A DNA stretch of 42,320 nt from assembly GCA_026388545.1 (NCBI GenBank), contig JAPLJS010000099.1, positions 1-42,320 of the forward strand. The letters run 5' to 3'. This DNA is from Deltaproteobacteria bacterium (GTDB taxonomy: Bacteria; Desulfobacterota; Syntrophia; Syntrophales; UBA2185). Of the stretch, positions 17,485-25,926 are shown piece after piece; position 1 is the first letter of the stretch, and each line of letters begins with the position of its first letter. The notes beneath the pieces were generated by a model. That model did not search any database. It was not told the origin of the DNA and saw nothing but the letters and a program-made list of their open reading frames with translations. The translations under genes and the position numbers were made by a program.

Positions 17485-18057
17485 ATGAATTTACTGGTAC
17501 TCAACGGCAGTCCCCGAAAAAACGGAACGGTTGCAATATTGCTCAAGGCAGTTGCAGATGGTGCATCTGAAAAACACACGGTGGAGTGGATTGATGTATA
17601 CGATCTTAAAATGAAACCATGTATCGCCTGCATGAAGTGCAGACCTGACAAGACATGTGCACTCACCAGTGACAATGCCCATACTGTAGGTCAGAAGATT
17701 AAAAGCGCAGACGGGCTTATCGTTGGTACGCCGACGCACTGGGGAAATATGAGCGCTCCGTTGAAGATTCTGTTCGACCGAAACGTGCCGGTGTTCCTCG
17801 GAGAGCAAACAGCCGGTATCCCCTACCCCCGCCAAAAGGGCAAACTTGCCGTAATTGTGACCGCCTGCAGCACACCGTGGCCGTTCAATTTACTATCAGC
17901 GGCGGGCAGCCGTGGAGCAGCCCGATCTGTATGGACGATCCTCCACTACGGGGGATACAAACTCTTAGGCCAGGTCGTTAAACCCAATACCAGGAGATAT
18001 CCCCAGATAGCTCAAAGTCTCGGGGATAGAGCTTTGAATCTTGGTCGTCGCTTTTAG
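17485..18057 (+). CDS. Iron-sulfur flavoprotein (NADPH-dependent FMN reductase fold)
   Basis: A flavodoxin-like electron carrier. LNGSPRKNGTVAILL (6-20) is the FMN phosphate loop. C46-IA-C49-MK-C52-RPDKT-C58 is the compact Cys motif of iron-sulfur flavoproteins (CxxCxxC then a fourth Cys), which hold one [4Fe-4S] cluster next to FMN. GTPTHWGNMSAPLK is the second flavin-binding segment. It starts 3 bases after the ferredoxin-type gene with AAGGGGG upstream, so the two likely pass electrons to each other or share a pathway. Confidence 0.88.
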   Translation: MNLLVLNGSPRKNGTVAILLKAVADGASEKHTVEWIDVYDLKMKPCIACMKCRPDKTCALTSDNAHTVGQKIKSADGLIVGTPTHWGNMSAPLKILFDRNVPVFLGEQTAGIPYPRQKGKLAVIVTACSTPWPFNLLSAAGSRGAARSVWTILHYGGYKLLGQVVKPNTRRYPQIAQSLGDRALNLGRRF

Positions 18058-18095
18058 ATTTTTCTTGTTACCTGATCGATGGAGAACACCAATCC

Positions 18096-19313
18096 ATGGC
18101 CACAGAAGACCTTTCAAAACTGAAGATAGATAAATCGCTTAAGACCAGCCAACCTGTCTTGCGTACGCGAATCAAGTATTTTGTAATAGCGTTTGTTTTA
18201 ATAGCCATAGCAGGTCTTCTTTATATCACGGGTATTATAACACCTGCCGTTTCCGTTGAGGTGGTCAGTGTATCTCAAATTTATCCTTCCCAGACTTTTA
18301 CCCTTTTAAACGCAAGTGGCTATGTGGTAGCCCAGCGTAAAGCCGCTGTAGCTTCCAAGATCACCGGACGACTCGTCTCACTCTCTGTTTCTGAAGGAAG
18401 CCGGGTAAAGAAAGGCCAGGTCATAGCCCGTTTAGAAAACGAAGATGCCGACGCTTCACGCGAACAGGCCGCGGCCAATCTCAACGCAGCACGTGCAAAC
18501 GTTGAACAAGCCAGAGCCGAATTGAAGGAGGCAAGCCTCACTTTCGAAAGAAACAAGCGATTGATCACGAATGGTTCCATATCACAAGTGGAATATGAGA
18601 ACTCTGAAACTCGCTACAAAAAGGCAAAAGCTGCCGTTGATGGAGCGGAAGCAACGCTTAAGGCAAATTCTGCCGCACTGAGAGGTGCAACTGTTGCCCA
18701 GGAATATGCACTCATCAGGGCTCCATTTGATGCAGTCGTTCTGACAAAAAATGCCGACATCGGCGATATCATTACTCCGCTTGGAGCCGCCGCAAACGCC
18801 AAGGCAGCCGTGGTAACCATTGCAGACATGAGTTATCTTGAGGTCGAGGCAGACGTCTCCGAATCCAACCTTTCACTGATAAAGTCCGGCCAGCCCTGCC
18901 TGATACAGCTTGATGCCTTCCCTGATTCCCGTTTCAACGGAGTTGTCAAGACAATAGTACCGACAGCGGATAGAAGCAAAGCCTCGATCATGGTCAAGGT
19001 TGGTTTTATGGATAATGACACACGCATCCTACCGGAGATGAGCGCCAAGGTTGCCTTTCTCTCCCGTCCGGTCAAATCGGAGGAAATGAAACCGCGTACC
19101 GCATTGAATCGAAATGCTGTGATCAACCGCAACGGCAAAAACGTCTCCTTTGTCGTAAAAGGGGATGAAGTAACGGAAACGATGGTCACTGTCGGGGAAC
19201 AATTCGGAGACATGATTGAAATCCTAAGTGGGCTGAAAGCAGGAGACAGGGTAGTATTAAAGCCTCTTGAGAAGCTGAAAACCGGAACCAAGATCAAAGT
19301 TGCAGAAAAGTAA
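18096..19313 (+). CDS. Periplasmic adaptor (MacA/HlyD-like) of an ABC exporter
   Basis: A membrane-fusion protein that links an inner-membrane ABC pump to the outer membrane. One N-terminal membrane anchor is seen at about residues 28-48. The lipoyl-like half (KAAVASKITGRLVSLSVSEGSRVKKGQVIARLEN) is followed by a long helical hairpin rich in Ala and Glu (about 125-190), then the second lipoyl half (ALIRAPFDAVVLTKNADIGD) and a beta-barrel domain. The stop overlaps the ATPase start by one base (TAATG), so the export genes form one unit; they may also be read from the Fe-S genes upstream. Confidence 0.9.
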   Translation: MATEDLSKLKIDKSLKTSQPVLRTRIKYFVIAFVLIAIAGLLYITGIITPAVSVEVVSVSQIYPSQTFTLLNASGYVVAQRKAAVASKITGRLVSLSVSEGSRVKKGQVIARLENEDADASREQAAANLNAARANVEQARAELKEASLTFERNKRLITNGSISQVEYENSETRYKKAKAAVDGAEATLKANSAALRGATVAQEYALIRAPFDAVVLTKNADIGDIITPLGAAANAKAAVVTIADMSYLEVEADVSESNLSLIKSGQPCLIQLDAFPDSRFNGVVKTIVPTADRSKASIMVKVGFMDNDTRILPEMSAKVAFLSRPVKSEEMKPRTALNRNAVINRNGKNVSFVVKGDEVTETMVTVGEQFGDMIEILSGLKAGDRVVLKPLEKLKTGTKIKVAEK

Positions 19314-20017
19314 TGGAAGATAAAACGCCCGTCGTTGAGATTTCAAACGTAAGCAAGTCCTATCGCCGGGACCATCATGTTTTACAGGTCCTCAGTGATA
19401 TCACATTCAGCATAGCCGCAGGAGAATTTCTGGCGCTCATGGGACCATCCGGGTCGGGAAAGAGCACGCTTCTTAACCTGATTGGCGGAATCGACAAGCC
19501 TGACAGCGGCACGATCCAGGTCGCCGGGGTGGATATCTCGTCGCTCTCTGAAACGGAGCTTGCCGGATGGCGCGCAACCCACGTGGGGTTCATATTTCAA
19601 TTCTACAACCTTATACCTGTTCTTACAGCCCTTGAAAATGTCGAGCTGCCCCTTCACCTGTCGGGGCTGTCCGGAAAAGAGCGCAGGGAGCATGCGGAAA
19701 TGGGACTCAGGGTGGTCAATCTGTTTGATCGTAAAGATCACTACCCAGGCCAGCTCTCCGGTGGCGAGCAACAGCGAGTTGCCATTGCCCGCGCAGTGGT
19801 TACCGATCCGACGATACTGGTAGCAGATGAACCGACAGGTGATTTAGATCGAAACTCTGCCGAAGGTGTGCTGGACCTCATGGAGTACCTCAACAAGGAA
19901 TTTGGCAAAACCATAATCATGGTTACCCATGATCCGAGGGCAGCGAAAAGAGCAAAGGTCATCCGTCAGCTGGAAAAGGGATTTTTGAGCGATGCTGTTT
20001 CTCAAACTCCTCTTTAA
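19313..20017 (+). CDS. ABC transporter ATP-binding protein (MacB/LolD type)
   Basis: The ATPase of the exporter. Walker A is GPSGSGKST, followed by the Q-loop region [21 protein letters not shown], the signature LSGGEQQR, Walker [13 protein letters not shown] and the H-loop MVTHD. The Q-loop sequence FQFYNL plus N-V-E-L-P is the mark of the MacB/LolD class, which powers mechanotransmission of proteins, lipopeptides or lipoproteins. The start overlaps the adaptor gene by one base; its 3' end overlaps the first permease by 26 bases. Confidence 0.95.
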   Translation: MEDKTPVVEISNVSKSYRRDHHVLQVLSDITFSIAAGEFLALMGPSGSGKSTLLNLIGGIDKPDSGTIQVAGVDISSLSETELAGWRATHVGFIFQFYNLIPVLTALENVELPLHLSGLSGKERREHAEMGLRVVNLFDRKDHYPGQLSGGEQQRVAIARAVVTDPTILVADEPTGDLDRNSAEGVLDLMEYLNKEFGKTIIMVTHDPRAAKRAKVIRQLEKGFLSDAVSQTPL

Positions 20018-21149
20018 AAACGCCTTCCGTCACAGACTGCGAACCGGACTCACAATCCTCGGTATTGCTATTGCCATCCTTGCCTTCGGTATGCTGCGTA
20101 CAATGATAAGTGCCTGGTACGCCGGCGTGGAGGCATCTTCTGCCGGTCGCCTCGTAACCCGAAACGCCATATCCCTTATTTTCCCCCTCCCCCTCAACTA
20201 CAAGGATAAAATCCGTCAGGTCAGCGGGGTGAAGACAGTCTCCTACGGAAACTGGTTCGGGGGTATTTACATCGATGAAAAAAACTTTTTCGCAAACTTC
20301 GCCGTCGAGCCAAAGAGTTATCTTGAACTCTATCCCGAATTTATCCTTCCAGACAACGAGGAAACATCCTTTTTGAGGGATCGAAAGGGCTTCATCGCAG
20401 GTCACAAGCTGGCAGAAAAATACGGGTGGAAGATCGGCACGACCGTAACGCTGAAAGGAACGATTTTTCCGGGAAACTGGGATTTTGTATTACGAGGGAT
20501 CTACCGTGGAAAGGATAAGACCATTGATGAGACCCAGTTTATTTTTCACTGGGACTACCTCAATGAGACACTAAAAAAGACAACCCCCCGGCGTGCCGAT
20601 CAGATTGGCTTTTACATGATCGGTGTAACGCATCCGGACCTTGCGGCTGATGTCTCGGTCTCTATTGACAGCTTATTTAAAAACTCTTTGGCGGAAACAC
20701 TTACGGAAACGGAAAAGGCCTTCGCGTTGACGTTCATCTCCATGACGGAAGCAATTGTGACGGCAATAAGGGTCGTTTCTATTGTCGTAATATTTATTAT
20801 CCTGGTTGTCTTAGCCAACACGATGGTAATGACGACCAGGGAAAGAATCGGGGAGTATGCGGTCTTGAAGACCCTCGGATTCGGCGGCTGGCATCTGGCA
20901 GCTATGATTTTCGGTGAATCCCTCGTGATCACGATTCTCGGGTGCGCCCTCGGGATTGCTTTTACCTTTCCCGCGGCGAAAGCTTTTGGCGACAGTCTTT
21001 CAACATTTTTTCCCATTTTCAATGTCGAACCGAATACACTCATCTTCGATTTCGCTGCTGCCATTGTCGTTGGCCTCATAGCAGCTATAATTCCCACTCA
21101 CAGCGCGATCAAAATTCGTATAGCCGACGGATTAAGGAGGATCGGCTGA
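19992..21149 (+). CDS. FtsX-like ABC permease 1
   Basis: One membrane segment lies near the N-terminus (TGLTILGIAIAILAFGML, about residues 16-33), then a large periplasmic MacB-type domain, then three C-terminal segments (ITAIRVVSIVVIFIILVVLANT, then GESLVITILGCALGIAF, then FDFAAAIVVGLIAAIIP) in the FtsX arrangement. FtsX-type features include TTRERIGEYAVLKTLGF before the third segment. The gene overlaps the ATPase gene by 26 bases and directly precedes the second permease. Confidence 0.9.
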   Translation: MLFLKLLFKNAFRHRLRTGLTILGIAIAILAFGMLRTMISAWYAGVEASSAGRLVTRNAISLIFPLPLNYKDKIRQVSGVKTVSYGNWFGGIYIDEKNFFANFAVEPKSYLELYPEFILPDNEETSFLRDRKGFIAGHKLAEKYGWKIGTTVTLKGTIFPGNWDFVLRGIYRGKDKTIDETQFIFHWDYLNETLKKTTPRRADQIGFYMIGVTHPDLAADVSVSIDSLFKNSLAETLTETEKAFALTFISMTEAIVTAIRVVSIVVIFIILVVLANTMVMTTRERIGEYAVLKTLGFGGWHLAAMIFGESLVITILGCALGIAFTFPAAKAFGDSLSTFFPIFNVEPNTLIFDFAAAIVVGLIAAIIPTHSAIKIRIADGLRRIG

Positions 21150-22316
21150 ATGGCGATTCCCTTTTCCTATAGTCTGCGCAATCTCTGGACGAGACGCCTG
21201 ACAACGTTTCTCACAGCCGGCGGCATGGCCCTTGTTGTTTTCGTCTTTGCCGCAATCCTGATGCTCGCGGAGGGCCTTGAGAAAACACTGGTGGACACAG
21301 GTTTTTACGACAATATCGTCATAATCCGGAAAGGATCGTCGACCGAGGTTCAGAGTGGAATAGAAAGGGAGAAAGCCTCTGTTGTGGAAACCGAACCTGA
21401 GATAGCCATCGGTGCGGATGGCCGGAAACTGTTGGCTAAAGAAATCGTCGTTCTCATCAGTCTTAACAAGCGTGAAAATGGAAAGCCTTCAAATGTTGTA
21501 ATGCGGGGAATCGGACCGAATTCCCTGGCACTCAGACCACAGGTAAAACTCATCGAAGGGCGCCTTCCCCGGTTCGGTTCATCGGAGATAATCGTAGGCA
21601 AGAGTATTTACAAAGGTTTCAAGGAAACAGGGGTCAACGAAGCCATCTGTTGCGGGTTACGGAACTGGAGCGTGGTGGGAATATTTGATGCGGGTGCCAC
21701 CGGGTTCAGCTCCGAGATATGGGGTGATGCAGATCAGCTCATGCAGGCATTCCGAAGGCCCGTATATTCATCCGTAATATTTAAATTACGCAATTCTCAA
21801 GAATTTGATAGAGTAAAGTCGCATATCGAAAATGATCCGCGGCTTTCCCTGGAAGCAAGGCGCGAAACAAAATATTACGCAGACCAGTCCGAAATGATGG
21901 CGAAGTTTCTCCGCATCTTTGGGTGGTCTCTTACCATAATATTCTCCCTCGGGGCCATAATCGGCGCCATGATAACCATGTACGCAGCGGTTTCTACCCG
22001 TACGGGTGAAATCGGAACACTTCGAGCCCTCGGTTTCAGGAGAACAAGTATTCTGATGGCTTTCCTTATGGAATCCCTTATTCTCGGTTTTATCGGCGGT
22101 TGTGTGGGTCTTTTTCTTGCTTCTTTTATGCAACTTATAAGCATATCGACTATGAATTTTCAAACTTTCTCAGAGCTTGCTTTTAGTTTTACTCTAACCT
22201 TTGATATTATTTATAAAGCCATTTTATTCTCCCTGATTATGGGTTTTATCGGGGGTGTTCTGCCCGCCATAAGGGCCTCACGTATGTATATTGTAGATGC
22301 TTTACGTACTGTTTGA
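21150..22316 (+). CDS. FtsX-like ABC permease 2
   Basis: The same fold as permease 1: an N-terminal membrane segment (TAGGMALVVFVFAAILMLAEG), a periplasmic domain and three C-terminal segments, with TRTGEIGTLRALGFRRTSI as the coupling region. A strong AAGGAGG (21134-21140) lies 9 bases before the ATG, inside the end of permease 1. Two different permeases with one ATPase suggest a heterodimeric transporter. It is the last gene of the export unit; no terminator is evident after it. Confidence 0.9.
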   Translation: MAIPFSYSLRNLWTRRLTTFLTAGGMALVVFVFAAILMLAEGLEKTLVDTGFYDNIVIIRKGSSTEVQSGIEREKASVVETEPEIAIGADGRKLLAKEIVVLISLNKRENGKPSNVVMRGIGPNSLALRPQVKLIEGRLPRFGSSEIIVGKSIYKGFKETGVNEAICCGLRNWSVVGIFDAGATGFSSEIWGDADQLMQAFRRPVYSSVIFKLRNSQEFDRVKSHIENDPRLSLEARRETKYYADQSEMMAKFLRIFGWSLTIIFSLGAIIGAMITMYAAVSTRTGEIGTLRALGFRRTSILMAFLMESLILGFIGGCVGLFLASFMQLISISTMNFQTFSELAFSFTLTFDIIYKAILFSLIMGFIGGVLPAIRASRMYIVDALRTV

Positions 22317-22345
22317 TTCATGTAAAACATAAAACCGCAGGATAA

Positions 22346-22438
22346 TACAATCACACATCCACCATAATCTGCAAGAGATGCGGTAAATGCTGCCTTACTA
22401 TTTTCATACCGGTCTCCGATGAGGACATGGAAAGGTGA
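22346..22438 (+). pseudogene. N-terminal remnant of a YkgJ-type Cys-cluster protein
   Basis: An open stretch with no start codon reads TIICKRCGKCCLTIFIPVSDEDMER and then stops. The CxRCGxCC opening plus a nearby P-V-S-D-E-D segment is how YkgJ-family (metal-chelating Cys-cluster) proteins begin, but nothing homologous follows. It is read as a decayed fragment between the export genes and the small gene at 22567. A chance match is possible because it is only about 30 residues long. The rest of 22317-22566 shows no gene. Confidence 0.4.
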
Positions 22439-22566
22439 ATGTACGCCTCATTCCTCAGTTGAGTTTATCCTGAGTCCTTCGAAAGACGCGCCTTGCATCT
22501 GAACTTTTTTACGACGTCGTTTACTATTTAACGTTATCGCTACTTTTTTACGGAGGATTTAATCTG

Positions 22567-22812
22567 ATGTATATCTTCATCTGGCGACACAGCAAAAAAT
22601 ATTCCAGTTGGTCGATGTTTAATGAACCCCATATTTACGACGACAATTATATGCAGGCTGAGGTGGTTGTACTGGCAAACTCCAAAGAAGAAGCCCTGGA
22701 TCTTTTAAGAAAAGAAGATAAATGGAATATCGAAGAATTAAAAAGAATTGAACCAATAACCGTCGCTTTAGATCAACCTTGCGTGGTGAGCAAATTAATT
22801 TATTTTGGATGA
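22567..22812 (+). CDS. Small unknown protein (81 residues)
   Basis: Family not recognised. It starts MYIFIWRHSKKYSSWSMFNEPHIYDDNY and carries AEVVVLANSKEEALDLLRKEDKWNIEEL, a pattern of a strand followed by a helix that is common in small alpha/beta domains where residues recur at the edge (A-x-S-K-E-E-A-L). A strong GGAGG lies about 11 bases before the ATG, which is the main reason to accept the gene. No signal peptide or membrane segment is seen. Confidence 0.7.
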   Translation: MYIFIWRHSKKYSSWSMFNEPHIYDDNYMQAEVVVLANSKEEALDLLRKEDKWNIEELKRIEPITVALDQPCVVSKLIYFG

Positions 22813-22989
22813 TTAATCGCCGGTTGATGTGGTTTATAAAATATTGATTCTTCATCAAACAACTTGAACCATTTGTGGCCATTAAAACTATAAATTTGCC
22901 GGATTTTGTGTTTTACAATTGTATTCTCTATTTTTTTTATACGCTTAACGGTAACGGCATTAGTACCGCAAAATAAAACGTCATATCTA

Positions 22990-23040
22990 TTGACAATGAA
23001 CAGCTTTTTAAATAAGAATAGCTTAATTTGACAAGTGTCA
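22990..23040 (+). promoter_or_regulatory. Possible promoter and operator of the histidine kinase gene
   Basis: TTGACA (22990-22995) is followed after 17 bases by TAAGAA, a poor -10. A perfect inverted repeat, TGACAAGTGTCA (23029-23040), lies between this and the kinase ATG, in a repressor-like position. The rest of 22813-23081 shows no gene. Confidence 0.35.
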
Positions 23041-23081
23041 GGTTGCAATTAATCGCCAACTAAATAGCAGGCAAATACAAA

Positions 23082-24026
23082 ATGAGTGATAAAATCACGC
23101 TCCGTCAACAAATAGAAAAGAATGGCTTGGTATTAATCGCACTTGTTATGGTGATAATCTATTGGGTGCTTGACTCCATGACTGCGTCAGGTCAATTATT
23201 CACACGCTCACTTATTGTGATATTTGTGATTATATATGGATTTTTTACACAAACATTGATCAATTCCCGTAAAGCGGCTCTCGAAGAAAAAGACAGGACC
23301 CAACAGAGACTCATTCAGTCGGAAAGCCTTGCTTCCATCGGGCAGCTTGTTGCCGGAATCGCTCATGAGTTGAATAATCCCTTGGCAAGCACGTCAAGCC
23401 TGATTCAAACAGACATTGAACTGATCAACGAGCAAACGGATAAGAGGGATATTGACAGAGAACTGTTAAAGGATCTTGAATTTTCATTAAAGGAGCTCAA
23501 ACGCGTGGAAATGATCGTAAAAAGCGTTTTGGGCTTGTCGCGCCAGACACAGACCTATGTTGAGGATGTAGATATTAAAACAACCATTGAAGATGCTTTG
23601 AAAGTACTACATAATCAGTATAAATATTCTGAGCTGGTCATTGAAAAAGATTACGAAGAAAATCTACCGAGAGTTAATGGCAACTTCGCCAATCTGGGCC
23701 AGGTATTTCTCAATATAATCAAAAATGCCCTTCAAGCACTCCCTGATGGTAAAGGAACCATATTCCTGAAAACAAGATACATAAAAGAAACAAACAGTGT
23801 TATGATAGAGTGTCGTGACACGGGGGCAGGAATCCCCACCGAGGTCATCAATGATATCTTTAAGCCATTTTTTACCACCAAAGATGTCGGTTCAGGAACA
23901 GGCTTGGGGCTCTACATTTCTCACGAAATTATAAAAAAACATGAAGGTCTTATATCAGTGAGCAGCAAACAGGGCAAGGGTACTACTTTTACGATAGATC
24001 TTCCGGCAAAAGCGAGGGTATCATGA
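23082..24026 (+). CDS. Membrane sensor histidine kinase
   Basis: Two membrane segments (about residues 15-31 and 42-58) enclose a very short loop, so sensing is likely in the membrane or cytoplasm, with no periplasmic domain. HisKA follows with the phosphate-accepting H95 in AGIAHELNNPL. The ATPase domain has FLNIIKNALQAL (N box), DTGAGIP (G1), FKPFFTTK (F box) and GTGLGLYIS (G2). The stop overlaps the next start by four bases (ATGA), making the cyclase regulator at 24023 its obvious partner. Confidence 0.93.
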   Translation: MSDKITLRQQIEKNGLVLIALVMVIIYWVLDSMTASGQLFTRSLIVIFVIIYGFFTQTLINSRKAALEEKDRTQQRLIQSESLASIGQLVAGIAHELNNPLASTSSLIQTDIELINEQTDKRDIDRELLKDLEFSLKELKRVEMIVKSVLGLSRQTQTYVEDVDIKTTIEDALKVLHNQYKYSELVIEKDYEENLPRVNGNFANLGQVFLNIIKNALQALPDGKGTIFLKTRYIKETNSVMIECRDTGAGIPTEVINDIFKPFFTTKDVGSGTGLGLYISHEIIKKHEGLISVSSKQGKGTTFTIDLPAKARVS

Positions 24027-25018
24027 TCAAAATTTTAATTGTAGACGACGAAGAGGGTGTCCGGATTTCTTTGAAAAAAGTTCTTCAAAGAGACGGCTAC
24101 GAAATTATCCTGGCCGAAAATGGTATGGACGCTATTGATTATGTTCGAAATCATATGAACGAAATAGACGCCGTTATATCCGACTTTAAGATGCCGGGCA
24201 TCGATGGCCTTGAAACTCTTACGGAAATAGGTAAATTGAATCCTGAAATTATCAGGATTATTCTGACCGGATATGCAACCCTTGACCGTGCCATTGACAG
24301 CGTTAATTCGGATATTGATGGTTTTTTAACGAAACCCTTTGACAACAACGAAATCAGATTGAAGATCAAGGAATTTCACATCAAAAAGAGGTTGAAACAA
24401 TTCGTGCCATCTCAGGTTCTGAATGAACTACAGAAATTCAGTGAGAACCTGGCGCCCCGAAACCAGAAAGTAACCATTCTTTTCACAGACATCCGCGGTT
24501 TCTCAAAAATAGCCGAAGCGCTGACGCCTCTTGAGCTGTCTGAGCTTCTGAATCTTCATTATTTTTACCCTCTTGATAACATAGTTTTTAAACATAACGG
24601 CACTCTCGATAAACATATCGGTGACAGCATTATGGGAATATTTGGTGCACCTCTCACCCAGGATGATGACGCGAAGAGAGCGGTTGCATGCGCAATTGAA
24701 ATGCGAAATAAAGTGGCTGAAGTAAACAAAGGAATACGCATAAAGAATATGAAGATCCCTGTCGGCTTCGGGATCAGCACAGGTGAGTCCATGGTAGGGA
24801 TTTTTGGCTCTGCAATCAGGAAAGAATATACAGCCCTGGGCAGACCCGTCAATTTAGCGGCGAGACTGGAACGGATTGCCCTTGAAGATCAAATCCTTAT
24901 CTGCAGCAAGACATACGAAGCCGTGAAGGATTTTTTCACGGTCGAGAAGATAGACCACGTAAACCTCAAGGGAATTGAGGGGGAAAGGTCTATCTATAAT
25001 GTTATTGACGTCATTTAG
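24023..25018 (+). CDS. Response regulator fused to a class III adenylate/guanylate cyclase
   Basis: The receiver (1-120) has D8, D9, the phosphate acceptor D54, T82 and K104. The cyclase (about 145-331) has both metal-binding Asp residues, D156 in FTDIRGFS and D201 in DKHIGDSIMGIFG. It also has GFGISTGESMVGIFGS and N277/R281 in LGRPVNLAARLE, the transition-state pair. K197 is a residue associated with ATP selection, so cAMP is the likelier product, but the second specificity position is Thr and not decisive. With the kinase encoded just before, the pair should convert a membrane signal into a cyclic nucleotide. All catalytic residues are present, so it is probably active. Confidence 0.93.
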   Translation: MIKILIVDDEEGVRISLKKVLQRDGYEIILAENGMDAIDYVRNHMNEIDAVISDFKMPGIDGLETLTEIGKLNPEIIRIILTGYATLDRAIDSVNSDIDGFLTKPFDNNEIRLKIKEFHIKKRLKQFVPSQVLNELQKFSENLAPRNQKVTILFTDIRGFSKIAEALTPLELSELLNLHYFYPLDNIVFKHNGTLDKHIGDSIMGIFGAPLTQDDDAKRAVACAIEMRNKVAEVNKGIRIKNMKIPVGFGISTGESMVGIFGSAIRKEYTALGRPVNLAARLERIALEDQILICSKTYEAVKDFFTVEKIDHVNLKGIEGERSIYNVIDVI

Positions 25019-25081
25019 CTCTTTATTCGCTTCTCAACCTTGATGAACTCGTAAAAAGTCAAGACTTAGGAAACATTCATT

Positions 25082-25372
25082 ATGCCTATCAGTAAAATAT
25101 TGAGAGAAAAACGGGAGGAGATCCTCAGAATCGCAACGAAACACGGAGCCCGAAATTTGAGAATATTCGGTTCCTTTGCACGGGGCGAGGAACGACCAGA
25201 TAGCGACATTGATCTACTAGTAGAAATGGAACGCGATCGGTCGCTTCTTGACATCATTGCCATCAAGCATGATCTTGAAGACTTGATTCATCGGAAGGTT
25301 GATGTCGTTACACCGAATGCGATTTCACCATACCTCAGGGAAAAGATTTTAAAGTCTGCTCTATCCTTATGA
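25082..25372 (+). CDS. mntA: MntA-type minimal nucleotidyltransferase antitoxin
   Basis: The antitoxin of an MNT-HEPN module; in this family it adds AMP units to a Tyr of HepT and so silences it. The active-site motif GSFARGEERPDSDIDLLVE (residues 30-48) has the Gly-Ser pair and both catalytic Asp residues (D42, D44). The length of 96 residues is usual. It overlaps hepT by four bases (ATGA). It starts 63 bases after the cyclase, next to a TTGATGAACTCGTAAAAAGTC-like dispersed sequence (25040-25060). Confidence 0.92.
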   Translation: MPISKILREKREEILRIATKHGARNLRIFGSFARGEERPDSDIDLLVEMERDRSLLDIIAIKHDLEDLIHRKVDVVTPNAISPYLREKILKSALSL

Positions 25373-25698
25373 AAGAAGATCTTGTTTATCTTCGCCATAT
25401 TCTCGACGCAATTGAGAAGATTGAATCCTATACCGCGGTAAGTAAAGAAACATTCATGATTACAGCCCACTGGCAAGATGCAACCATCCGCAATTTAGAA
25501 ATTATCGGGGAGGCTGTAAAGCGTCTGAGCGACCCATTCAAACAGAGCAACCCTGAAATACCATGGAGAAATGTGGCAGGCCTTCGGGACGTCTTGATTC
25601 ACGATTATATGGGTGTGGATCTGGAAGTGATTTGGAATGTGGTCAAACGTAACCTACCGGAACTCAAACAAGCCATCCTGAATTATCTCCCCAAATAA
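25369..25698 (+). CDS. hepT: HepT-type HEPN toxin (DUF86)
   Basis: The toxin of the MNT-HEPN pair, an RNase of the HEPN fold. R73-DVLI-H78-D-Y80 gives the R-x4-H-x-Y motif: Arg and His form the catalytic pair and Y80 is the target of AMPylation. RNLEIIGEAVKRLS (41-54) is the other conserved helix of DUF86. The 109-residue length fits. It is expected to be active unless modified by the upstream MntA. Confidence 0.92.
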   Translation: MKEDLVYLRHILDAIEKIESYTAVSKETFMITAHWQDATIRNLEIIGEAVKRLSDPFKQSNPEIPWRNVAGLRDVLIHDYMGVDLEVIWNVVKRNLPELKQAILNYLPK

Positions 25699-25776
25699 AC
25701 AAGATAAGTCACTGCATTATCCGGCAATACCGCTCCCGTTTTTCGCTATAGCGGCAAGGTTATATGGTTTGTCTAT

Positions 25777-25900
25777 GAAGATCAAATCCTTATCTGCAGC
25801 AATACATACGAAGCAGTAAAGGATCATTTCAAGGTTGAAAAGATAGATCACGTAAATCTGAAGGGAATTGAGGGGAAAGGTCTATCTGTAATGTTATTGA
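25777..25900 (+). pseudogene. Decayed 3' end of a second cyclase gene
   Basis: Bases 25777-25900 align with 24884-25008, the end of the response regulator-cyclase gene, from GAAGATCAAATCCTTATC to GTTATTGA, with one base deleted (GGGG for GGGGG). Of the codon differences I counted before the deletion, about seven are silent and three change an amino acid. That is the pattern of a once-functional related gene, not a recent copy. Nothing before 25777 matches the cyclase, so only the tail survives. The region 25699-25776 has no other feature. Confidence 0.75.
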
Positions 25901-25926
25901 TGAGGCATAATCAACGCGGCGATCCA

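Noticed and set aside
22800-23048. Minus-strand open frame of 82 codons between the small protein and the histidine kinase
   Set aside because: No ribosome site, no motif, and it runs through the operator-like repeat and the AT-rich leader of the kinase gene.
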